A stretch of DNA of 64,000 nt from Thiothrix litoralis. GTDB taxonomy: Bacteria; Pseudomonadota; Gammaproteobacteria; Thiotrichales; Thiotrichaceae. Shown one piece after another: positions 1-8,400 of the stretch. The notes below the pieces were generated by a model, which saw only the letters and a list, made by a program, of their open reading frames with translations, was not told the origin of the DNA and did no database searches. The stretch's first letter is position 1. Each line of letters opens with the position of its first letter. Made by a program: the position numbers and the translations under genes. The stretch covers positions 2,108,001 through 2,172,000 of the forward strand of contig NZ_CP072801.1 of the NCBI RefSeq assembly GCF_017901135.1. Direction: 5' to 3'.

Positions 1-3000
1 CCTTCGGTGGTGTTCACAATCAGGTCGATTTCTTCGTTTTTGATCATATCCACGATATTGGGGCGGCCTTCACGCATCTTGTTGACGATTTCACACGCCA
101 CACCGACGTTTTGCAATTCGCGTGCCGTGCCACGGGTAGCCACAATCTTGAAGCCCTGCCCGGCCAACATGCTGCCCACTTCCTGCAAATGGCGACGGTC
201 AGCTTCGCGCACGCTGATGAAGGCCACGCCAGAAGTTGGGTAATGTTCGCCAGCCGCGTATTGTGCCTTACCGAAAGCTTCGGCAAAGGTTCTGCCCACG
301 CCCATGACTTCGCCGGTGGATTTCATTTCCGGGCTAAGAATCGGGTCAACACCGGGGAATTTGATGAACGGGAATACCGCTTCTTTCACCGCGTAGTAGG
401 ACGGAATGATTTCGTTCAAGGCATTCTGGCTAGCCAAACTCTGGCCTGCCATGCAACGTGCCGCGACTTTCGCCAGCGGACGACCAATGGCTTTGGACAC
501 GAACGGCACGGTACGTGAAGCACGCGGGTTCACTTCCAACACATACACATCATCGCCTTTGATCGCAAATTGCGCGTTCATCAGGCCGATAACGTTGAGA
601 GCTTTGCCCATCAGCACCATTTGCTCACGCAATTGATCCTGAATGTCGGCACGCAAGGAATACGGCGGCAAGGAACACGCTGAGTCACCGGAGTGGATAC
701 CCGCTTGTTCGATATGCTGCATAATGCCGCCGATCAGCACGTTTTCGCCGTCGCAAATCGCGTCCACGTCGACTTCAATCGCGTCATCCAGATAACGGTC
801 GAGCAATACCGGGGAATCGTTGGAAACGGATACAGCCGTGGTCATGTAGCGGCGCAATTCGTTTTCGTGGTAAACGATTTCCATCGCACGACCACCCAAT
901 ACGTAAGACGGGCGCACCACCAACGGGTAGCCAATTTCGTCTGCCAAACGTACTGCTTCGTCAATACTTCTCGCGGTACGGTTAGGCGGCTGCTTGAGGC
1001 CGAGTTTATTGATCAATTGCTGGAAGCGTTCACGGTCTTCCGCCAAGTCGATCGAATCGGGCGATGTACCAATGATCGGCGCACCCAAGGCTTCAAGGTC
1101 ACGCGCCAGTTTCAGCGGGGTTTGCCCACCGTATTGCACGATCACGCCGTAAGGCTTTTCCAGATCAACGATTTCCATCACATCTTCAAGCGTCAGCGGC
1201 TCGAAATACAGACGGTCGGAGGTATCATAGTCGGTGGAAACCGTTTCCGGGTTACAGTTAACCATGATGGTTTCAAAGCCATCGTCACGCAAGGCCAACG
1301 CCGCATGGACGCAGCAGTAGTCGAATTCAATACCCTGACCGATCCGGTTCGGACCACCACCCAAGACCATGATCTTTTTATTGTTGGTCGGGTTGGATTC
1401 GCACTCTTCCTCGTAAGTGGAATACATGTACGCGGTATTGGTGGAAAATTCCGCCGCACAAGTGTCCACGCGTTTGTAGACCGGGCGTACATTCAACTTA
1501 TGACGCGCCGCACGCACCGACTTTTCGGTTTCGTGTGTCAGGGTCGCCAAACGACGGTCAGAGAAGCCTTTGCGCTTCAATGCCCGCATTTCATCGGCGC
1601 TGAGATCGTTGAGAATACGTTCTTTCAAATCGTTTTCGAGATCGACCAGTTCCTTGAGTTGCACCAGGAACCACATGTCGATGCTGGTCAGATTAAACAC
1701 TTCTTCGAGTGTCATGCCAAAACGGAAAGCATCTGCCACGTACAAAATACGTTCGGCGCTGGCTTCGGTCATTTGGCGACGCAGGATGTCTTTTGCATCA
1801 GGGTCTTGCGGGTCAACACGCTCACTCAGGCCGTCAATGCCGGTTTCCAGACCGCGCAAAGCTTTCTGGAACGATTCTTGGAAGGTGCGCCCCATCGCCA
1901 TGACTTCGCCGACCGACTTCATTTGCGTGGTCAAACGCGCATCCGCCTGCGGGAATTTCTCGAAAGTAAAGCGTGGAATTTTGGTGACGACGTAGTCGAT
2001 GGATGGCTCGAACGATGCTGGGGTTGCGCCGCCGGTAATTTCGTTACGCAATTCATCCAGCGTGTAGCCGACCGCCAGTTTCGCTGCAACTTTGGCAATC
2101 GGGAAGCCAGTCGCTTTGGAAGCCAGCGCGGAAGAGCGCGACACACGCGGGTTCATTTCGATAACGATAATGCGCCCGTTGTCCGGGTTGACCGAGAACT
2201 GTACGTTGGAACCGCCCGTGTCCACGCCGATTTTGCGCAGCACCGCCAGTGATGCATTCCGCAGCAACTGGTATTCCTTGTCGGTCAAGGTTTGCGCAGG
2301 TGCGACGGTAATCGAGTCGCCGGTATGGATACCCATCGGGTCAAGGTTTTCGATGGAACAGATAATGATGCAGTTGTCATTGCGGTCACGCACGACTTCC
2401 ATTTCATACTCTTTCCAACCGAGCAGGGATTCTTCCAGCAACACTTCAGTGGTCGGGGATAAATCCAGCCCGCGAGCCACGATGGTTTCAAATTCCTGCT
2501 TGTTATAAGCGATACCGCCGCCACTGCCCCCCATCGTGAAGGACGGACGGATAACCACCGGGAAACCCAGTTCGGCTTGCACTGCGCGGGCTTCGTCCAT
2601 CGAATGCGCTACGCCGGAACGCGCAGATTCAAGGCCGATTTCATCCATCGCCACTTTGAATTTCTGGCGGTCTTCGGCCATGTCGATGGACACTTCGTTG
2701 GCACCGATCATGTCTACACCGAACTTTTCCAGCACGCCGTGGCGGGAAAGATCGAGGGCGCAGTTAAGCGCGGTTTGCCCACCCATGGTTGGCAATAGCG
2801 CATCAGGGCGTTCTTTTTCAATGATTCTGGCAACCGTTTCCCAGCGGATCGGTTCGATGTAAATCGCATCCGCCATTTCAGGATCGGTCATAATGGTCGC
2901 GGGGTTAGAATTGACCAAAATGACGCGGTAGCCTTCCTCACGTAGCGCCTTACACGCTTGCGCACCGGAATAGTCGAATTCGCACGCCTGACCGATAATG

Positions 3001-3053
3001 ATCGGGCCTGCACCAATAATTAGGATACTTTTAATGTCTGTGCGTTTAGGCAT
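1..3053 (-). CDS. carB: Carbamoyl-phosphate synthase large subunit (3' end outside window)
   Basis: Makes carbamoyl phosphate from bicarbonate, ATP and ammonia delivered by CarA, for pyrimidine and arginine synthesis in the cytoplasm. The reading frame starts at the ATG at 3051-3053 ([18 protein letters not shown]), the usual CarB N-terminus, and stays open to base 1. That gives about 1017 of the roughly 1070 residues usual for the family. Both ATP-grasp halves are present. The C-terminal MGS-like allosteric domain is cut at a stretch reading [13 protein letters not shown]. The start overlaps the carA stop by 8 bases, so the two are cotranscribed and probably translationally coupled. Only the last ~55 residues are missing, because of the window edge. 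Confidence 0.97.
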   Translation of the reverse strand, partial: MPKRTDIKSILIIGAGPIIIGQACEFDYSGAQACKALREEGYRVILVNSNPATIMTDPEMADAIYIEPIRWETVARIIEKERPDALLPTMGGQTALNCALDLSRHGVLEKFGVDMIGANEVSIDMAEDRQKFKVAMDEIGLESARSGVAHSMDEARAVQAELGFPVVIRPSFTMGGSGGGIAYNKQEFETIVARGLDLSPTTEVLLEESLLGWKEYEMEVVRDRNDNCIIICSIENLDPMGIHTGDSITVAPAQTLTDKEYQLLRNASLAVLRKIGVDTGGSNVQFSVNPDNGRIIVIEMNPRVSRSSALASKATGFPIAKVAAKLAVGYTLDELRNEITGGATPASFEPSIDYVVTKIPRFTFEKFPQADARLTTQMKSVGEVMAMGRTFQESFQKALRGLETGIDGLSERVDPQDPDAKDILRRQMTEASAERILYVADAFRFGMTLEEVFNLTSIDMWFLVQLKELVDLENDLKERILNDLSADEMRALKRKGFSDRRLATLTHETEKSVRAARHKLNVRPVYKRVDTCAAEFSTNTAYMYSTYEEECESNPTNNKKIMVLGGGPNRIGQGIEFDYCCVHAALALRDDGFETIMVNCNPETVSTDYDTSDRLYFEPLTLEDVMEIVDLEKPYGVIVQYGGQTPLKLARDLEALGAPIIGTSPDSIDLAEDRERFQQLINKLGLKQPPNRTARSIDEAVRLADEIGYPLVVRPSYVLGGRAMEIVYHENELRRYMTTAVSVSNDSPVLLDRYLDDAIEVDVDAICDGENVLIGGIMQHIEQAGIHSGDSACSLPPYSLRADIQDQLREQMVLMGKALNVIGLMNAQFAIKGDDVYVLEVNPRASRTVPFVSKAIGRPLAKVAARCMAGQSLASQNALNEIIPSYYAVKEAVFPFIKFPGVDPILSPEMKSTGEVMGVGRTFAEAFGKAQYAAGEHYPTSGVAFISVREADRRHLQEVGSMLAGQGFKIVATRGTARELQNVGVACEIVNKMREGRPNIVDMIKNEEIDLIVNTTE

Positions 3054-4185
3054 GTGCGGCTCTCATCATCTCAATGAAACGGTCGAATACAGGGGCTACG
3101 TCGTGTGGGCCGGGGCTGGCTTCGGGGTGTCCCTGAAAACTCAGTGCCGGGCAGTCAGTACGTTCAATGCCTTGTAGGGATCCATCAAACAGCGAGCGGT
3201 GAGTCGCACGCACATTCGCAGGCAAACTGGCTTCATCCACCGCAAAACCGTGGTTCTGGCTGCTGATCATCACGCGTTTGCTGTCTACATCTTGCACCGG
3301 ATGGTTCGCGCCATGATGCCCGAATTTCATCTTGATGGTTTTCGCACCGCTGGCAAGGCCGAGCAGTTGATGCCCAAGGCAGATGCCGAAAGTGGGGACT
3401 TTGTTCTCCAATACGGTACGGATGGCGCTAATCGCGTAATCGCACGGCTCTGGGTCGCCGGGGCCGTTGGAGAGGAATACACCATCCGGGTTCAGCGCCA
3501 ACACATCCGCTGCCGGGGTTTGTGCAGGCACAACCGTCACGCGGCACCCGCGATCCACCAGCATCCGCAGGATATTGGTTTTGATACCGTAATCGTAAGC
3601 CACAATGTTGAATTCCGCCGTTTCGGCGGTGGAAGGGCGCGGTGTTGCTGGGTTCAACTGCCAACTGCCTTCTGTCCACAGGTAGCTGGCTTTAGCCGTC
3701 ACTTCTTTCGCCAAATCCATGCCTTTGAGGCCGGGGAAAGAACGTGCTGCATCCAACGCTTGCTCGACGCTGAGGTTTGTACCCGCCACAATGCAACCGC
3801 GTTGTGCACCCTTTTCGCGCAGAATACGGGTTAAACGACGTGTATCAATGTCGGCAATCGCCACCACCTTGTTGCGTTCAAGGTAGGCTGGCAGCGATTC
3901 TTCCGCCCGCCAGCTACTGTACACAGCAGGTACATCGCGCACGATCAGACCCGCCGCGTGGACTTGTGTGGATTCGCAATCTTCCTGATTGACACCCACG
4001 TTACCAATATGGGGGTAGGTTAACGTTACCATTTGACGTGAATAAGACGGGTCGGTCAGGATTTCCTGATAGCCTGTCAGCGCGGTATTAAACACCACTT
4101 CACCCGTGGTTTGGCCATCACAGCCGATAGAACGCCCGTGGAAAACACTCCCGTCTTCCAGCACCAGCAGTGCTTGCTTGTTCAA
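3046..4185 (-). CDS. carA: Carbamoyl-phosphate synthase small subunit, glutamine amidotransferase
   Basis: Hydrolyses glutamine and channels ammonia to CarB. The 379 residues match the family length. The N-terminal CarA domain begins [15 protein letters not shown] and contains [17 protein letters not shown]. The C-terminal class I amidotransferase domain has nucleophile Cys269 in FGICLGHQ and the catalytic His353/Glu355 pair in [10 protein letters not shown]. The stop overlaps the carB start by 8 bases. The upstream region contains a perfect hairpin (4212-4237), which may be a leader control element. Ordinary housekeeping gene; high certainty. Confidence 0.98.
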   Translation of the reverse strand: MNKQALLVLEDGSVFHGRSIGCDGQTTGEVVFNTALTGYQEILTDPSYSRQMVTLTYPHIGNVGVNQEDCESTQVHAAGLIVRDVPAVYSSWRAEESLPAYLERNKVVAIADIDTRRLTRILREKGAQRGCIVAGTNLSVEQALDAARSFPGLKGMDLAKEVTAKASYLWTEGSWQLNPATPRPSTAETAEFNIVAYDYGIKTNILRMLVDRGCRVTVVPAQTPAADVLALNPDGVFLSNGPGDPEPCDYAISAIRTVLENKVPTFGICLGHQLLGLASGAKTIKMKFGHHGANHPVQDVDSKRVMISSQNHGFAVDEASLPANVRATHRSLFDGSLQGIERTDCPALSFQGHPEASPGPHDVAPVFDRFIEMMRAAHA

Positions 4186-4211
4186 AAGAACCTCCGAAGT
4201 CTACATACGAA

Positions 4212-4237
4212 ACGGGATGAGGCATGGCTCATCCCGT
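4212..4237 (-). promoter_or_regulatory. Perfect 10-bp hairpin in the carA leader
   Basis: ACGGGATGAG and CTCATCCCGT form a perfect 10-bp stem around a 6-base loop. It ends 26 bases upstream of the carA start, so it would be transcribed in the carAB leader. Only three T residues follow it in the carA direction, so it is not a classical terminator. In some gammaproteobacteria the carA leader carries pyrimidine-responsive control; a similar role here is inference only. Confidence 0.5.
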
Positions 4238-4393
4238 GAAATCAGTAGGGGTGCATTTTACTCCCTGCCTGACAGAGTGTCCATGCACGGTTTCATTGAA
4301 ACTTAATGCTGACCGACTGATCTATTGTATAGAAAGGGAGGGATTATGTTTATCCGAATCCTTTTATGACCATGCAAATTATATTTTTTTATG

Positions 4394-4399
4394 TATAAT
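4394..4399 (+). promoter_or_regulatory. Possible -10 box for the tyrosine-kinase-like gene
   Basis: A perfect TATAAT lies 37 bases upstream of the ATG at 4437. I see no convincing -35 hexamer 16-18 bases before it. The run GGGGGA at 4420-4425 is a plausible ribosome binding site with an 11-base spacing. Confidence 0.35.
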
Positions 4400-4436
4400 T
4401 CACTGACTCAGGGCTAAATGGGGGAATCGGTCGATC

Positions 4437-5453
4437 ATGAGTACGCACAAACTGCTGTCCGAACAGCAGACAACGCTGTCATCCGAAAAAGGCTTTATCC
4501 ACGTGCCAACCTTTGAAACAGATGGCACCTCTTTCCGTGAAGAACTGCAAAAATTCCGCATGATCACCAAACGGCGGGAGAAAACCCTGCTGGGCGTTTA
4601 TCTGGGCGTTTTTCTGTTTGTGCTGTTTACGATGGAAGGGCTACAACCCAATCTGCCTCGTAACTTTGTGCTGAGCTTCATTCTGGGCTTATGCGCGGGC
4701 ATCCTTGCGGCCTTCGTCCGCGAAGGTACTGATGCCGCCATCAAAAACCGGGAAATGCTAGCACGGGTGTTGCCGTTGCCCTTGCTGGGAGTTGCACCGG
4801 TCATCAGCAAAAAAGCCGGTAGCTATGCCTTCCAAAGCGCCAAAAACCCGGACTCAACGGTCGCCGCAGCCTTTCGCGCCTTGCATAGCAATCTGTTGAT
4901 CGTGACCCAGCAAAGCCAGCCCAAGGTCATCAATATTACCAGCACCGATGCCAGTGAAGGCAAAAGCAGCACTAGCATCAACCTAGCCACACAGTATGCA
5001 CAAGCAGGCAGTAAGGTGTTGCTGATCGACGCTGACTTGCGCCGCCCTACCCTGCACAAACATTTCGAGATGGATAATACCAAAGGGCTGGGAAATTATC
5101 TGGCGGGTATGGATCCGCTCGACAACCTGATCCGTCCAACCTTCATTTCTGGCTTACACGTGATGACCTCCGGGCCGATTACGCCCCACGCGGTCGAATT
5201 GCTCTCTAGCGAACCATTAACTCAATTGATTAGCAATGCAGAACAAGGTCATAGCGACTTTGACCTGATCATCATTGACTCGCCCCCGGTCATGGGCATG
5301 GCGGATGCCTTGCTGATCGGCAACCGCGTCCATGCGACCTTGCTGGTGGTGGCGTGCAATGAAACCCGGCGTCGCCCGCTCCACGCCGCGTTTGAACGCT
5401 TGAAACAATCGCGTACCAATATCATCGGGGTGGTGATGACCAAGGTGCGTTAA
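4437..5453 (+). CDS. Short BY-kinase-like polysaccharide tyrosine autokinase (CpsD/Wzc C-domain type)
   Basis: A 338-residue P-loop protein of the bacterial tyrosine kinase family that regulates exopolysaccharide export. Two membrane helices (about 51-65 and 77-94) are joined by a loop of only about a dozen residues, so the periplasmic Wzz domain typical of Wzc is absent. Walker A is DASEGKSS (171-178), Walker A' is LLIDADLRRP (195-204) and Walker B is LIIIDSPP (277-284). The C-terminus ends TKVR and has no tyrosine cluster, so classical autophosphorylation is doubtful. No polysaccharide genes adjoin it; it is divergent from carA and convergent with dnaE, 9 bases away. It could be a remnant of a larger chain-length regulator or a compact adaptor kinase. 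Confidence 0.8.
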   Translation: MSTHKLLSEQQTTLSSEKGFIHVPTFETDGTSFREELQKFRMITKRREKTLLGVYLGVFLFVLFTMEGLQPNLPRNFVLSFILGLCAGILAAFVREGTDAAIKNREMLARVLPLPLLGVAPVISKKAGSYAFQSAKNPDSTVAAAFRALHSNLLIVTQQSQPKVINITSTDASEGKSSTSINLATQYAQAGSKVLLIDADLRRPTLHKHFEMDNTKGLGNYLAGMDPLDNLIRPTFISGLHVMTSGPITPHAVELLSSEPLTQLISNAEQGHSDFDLIIIDSPPVMGMADALLIGNRVHATLLVVACNETRRRPLHAAFERLKQSRTNIIGVVMTKVR

Positions 5454-5462
5454 GCGGATAGG

Positions 5463-8400
5463 CTAAAATACCAGACTGACATTTTCCTTGCCCAGCATCT
5501 GCCGTAAATCACGCAAACCGGCATCATCCAGCGACAATGTCCAACTGCCTGCGAGGCGCAATTCCGATTGTGCCTCGGCATTGCGGTATTCCACGGCAAT
5601 CGGGAACGCGCCCGCAGCAGTTGCAGGTTGTAGGCATTGACGCAACTTCTCCAGCACCCCTTGCGGTACTTGCGAGACATCCACTTTCAGTAGCAACTTA
5701 CGCAAGAAATTTTCCCGTACCGACTGCATATTGTGGACTTTTTCTACCTTCAAACGGGTCTTACCGGTACGCTGATCGGTATCGAGCGTACCTTCCAACA
5801 CCACACAGGCTTCTTTTTCCAACAAATGACCGAACTGGGTAAAAGTGTCGGTAAAAATCATGACTTCGTAATAAGCCGTGTTGTCATCAAGCTGCACGAA
5901 GGCGCGTTTGCCCTTATCCGTGTGCTGAGTACGCACACTGCTCACCAATCCCGCAAGCGTGACGGCTTCGCGGCGGTATTTCGTGCCCTCATCTTCCGCA
6001 ATATCCGCCAACTTTTTGCGACTACCTAAGCCAGCAATTTCTTCCTTATACTCATCCAATGGATGCCCGGTCAGATACAACCCCAACGTTTCCTTTTCTA
6101 AACGTAAACGTTCCTTTTCTGGGAATTCCTCGCGGACGGGCATCGCGGTTTCCGGCGTCGATTCCGCCACACCGTTACCGAACAGCCCACCAAACAGATC
6201 GGTTTGCCCCGTGCCTTGATTGCGGTTGTACTGTTCCGCCATGCGCATCGCTTCGGGCAGGAATTCGAGCATGGCGCGGCGAGTTCCGCCCAAGCTGTCG
6301 AAAGCGCCGGACTTGATCAACGTTTCCAGCACACGCCGGTTCACCTTTTGCGTACCGGAACGCTTGCACAGATCAGCCAGCGACTGGAAGGCACCATTCT
6401 TGTTACGCTCTTCCACCAGCACACTGAGTGCTGCCTCCCCTGCGCCTTTAACGGCACCAAGGCCGTAGATAATGCGGTTCTTGTCATCCACCGTGAACTG
6501 GTATTCGGAACGGTTAATATCGGGCGGCAACACCTGCAAATTTAATTGGCGGCAATCATCCAGCAGGGTCACGACTTTTTCGGTGTTATCCATATCCGCC
6601 GACATAACGGCTGCCATGAACGCCGCCGGATGGTGCGCTTTTAGCCATGCGGTCTGGAAGGCAACGAGGGCGTAAGCGGCTGAATGCGAGTTTGAGCAGC
6701 ATAAACCTGACGCTAACAAAAAATTATGTTCAGGATGGGCTACTTCAAGATCATAACCTTGACTCCATCCCATGAACGTTGCTCGTATAGGCTTCCGTAA
6801 CACCGTATTCCATCCCAATCGCCATTGTCGATGGTCGCTATTAACTGGCTCAGACCGGGAGAGATAAGTTCGCCAGAGTTGCTTTTGAAGCATTCCATCG
6901 AAAGCCGGATTAAGCGCCAAGATCGCCTCATGATTTCTTGGTTCAGCATCCGATCCCGTGCCTGCACCGTTTGCAAATGTTGTTCTGATCGAATCGGAAA
7001 AAAATGCCACGGGCCATCGACTTCGATCACCATTTTTTTCTGACGGTGTACAAAGTCGATTTGCTTGTGTCCCTTCTGGCAACGAAATTGTGTGTTGCGC
7101 ACAAACCCCAACGCCGTTAAATGGGGTTCCAACCATATTTCCATTTTGGACAATTTGGGAGAGGCATGTGCTTTGGCTTGGATATTCTGAAATTCTATTG
7201 GATGCTCGTCCCTCCAAACCTTTAAACGCTGCGCCCTTTCCTGCTGAATATCGGCTCGTGCTGATGTTTTCTTCGCCGTTTCTGAATATTTGCGCCGCAT
7301 TTCTGGCGTATGTTGGAGTTCTTTGCAAGTACGCACCTGGACTTCCTTGCGTATGGTTTGGCAAGCCTCGCAACGCTGAAAATGGGCGCTGGCCTCCTTG
7401 CGCGTTTTGATGACCATGCCGCAGTGCATGACTCTTTCCTTGCCTGACGATGGCCCCGTATGAATCATGCTCATGCAAATAGGGCATTGTTTCTGATGTG
7501 CATGAATGTCGCGCTTGATACGCTGGACTGCCCCACACTTGGCCACCCATTCGTATAATTTTCCAGAGCGGCTGCTGCCCGTTTTCTGTGAGCCATTTGT
7601 GGTCGAGGGTACAGCGTTCAATAGTTCCGTCATCGAATTGAATCTCCCAAAGCGGTACTTCCCCATGATCGTGCAAAGCAATCACGTCCGTACAGACATG
7701 GCTTCCATCCACAGTCACGCTGACGACCTGATCACCCACCTTGCAATCTTTTATTTTTTTAATGCCTGTTAGTGTATGGATTTCTGTATCCTTGTCCACT
7801 GTTTTATTAAATCCATATTCTGCGAACTTTTCCATCAGATCGAAAATATAACCCGCCTGGCTCTCGTCGACATTATTGTTACGCGAGCCTTCCATGAAAA
7901 TGGAACGCTGCTTGGCCATTTCCTCCGGTTTCTTTTTACCCATTGCCCGGCGCAACATGTCCGCACCGCCCAAGGTGTACTGGGCGAGGACTTGCGCAAT
8001 CTGCATGACCTGTTCTTGGTAAACAATTACCCCGTAGGTCGGCTTGAGGATTTGCTCCAGACTAGGATGCGGGTATTCGACCTTGGCAATGCCTTTTTTA
8101 CGGTTGATGAAATCATCCACCATCCCCGACTGCAATGGGCCTGGGCGGAACAGCGCGACCAGTGCCACCACGTCCTCGAACACGTCCGGTTGCAGGCGGC
8201 GAATCAGGTCTTTCATGCCGCGTGATTCAAGCTGGAAAACCGCCGTGGTTTTTTGCGCCTTGAGCAGGTCAAACGAAGCCTTATCATCCAACGGAATGCG
8301 GTTGATGTCGACTGGCGGCAAACCCTTGGCGGCCTGCTTGCGGTTGATGGTTTGCAATGCCCAATCAATGATGGTGAGGTTACGCAAGCCCAAAAAGTCG

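Larger units (their letters stand above)
6690..7802 (-). other. DnaE intein (371 residues)
   Basis: Splicing blocks are all in the dnaE frame. Block A is TVDKDTEIHTL; block B ends ERCTLDHKWLT with the TxxH motif; block F is GYDLEVAHPEHNFLL; block G is SGLCCSN followed by Ser. By comparison with class 1 inteins, residue 1 is Thr (codon 7800-7802) instead of Cys or Ser, the penultimate residue is Ser instead of His, the last is Asn (6690-6692) and the +1 residue is Ser. Insertion is between K and S of GFNK|SHSAAY, five residues beyond the cyanobacterial split DnaE intein site (Y|CFNKSH). The middle of the intein in this frame is a Ser/Thr/Asn/Gly-rich sequence with no recognisable domain; the endonuclease lies in another frame. 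Confidence 0.9.

Noticed and set aside
693-2252. 519-codon open frame on the plus strand
   Set aside because: It is antisense to carB in full and its His/Phe/Arg-rich translation resembles no protein. It is a shadow of carB codon bias.
6740-7681. Simple sequencing error pair as the sole explanation of the out-of-frame endonuclease
   Set aside because: Possible, but two opposite single-base errors would have to fall on a stretch whose other frame happens to be open for about 266 codons. Kept only as the null hypothesis to test.
6690-7802. Class 3 intein (W-C-T motif) to explain the missing Cys1
   Set aside because: Block F has Asp at the position where class 3 inteins need Cys (GYDLEV), and residue 1 is Thr, not Ala.
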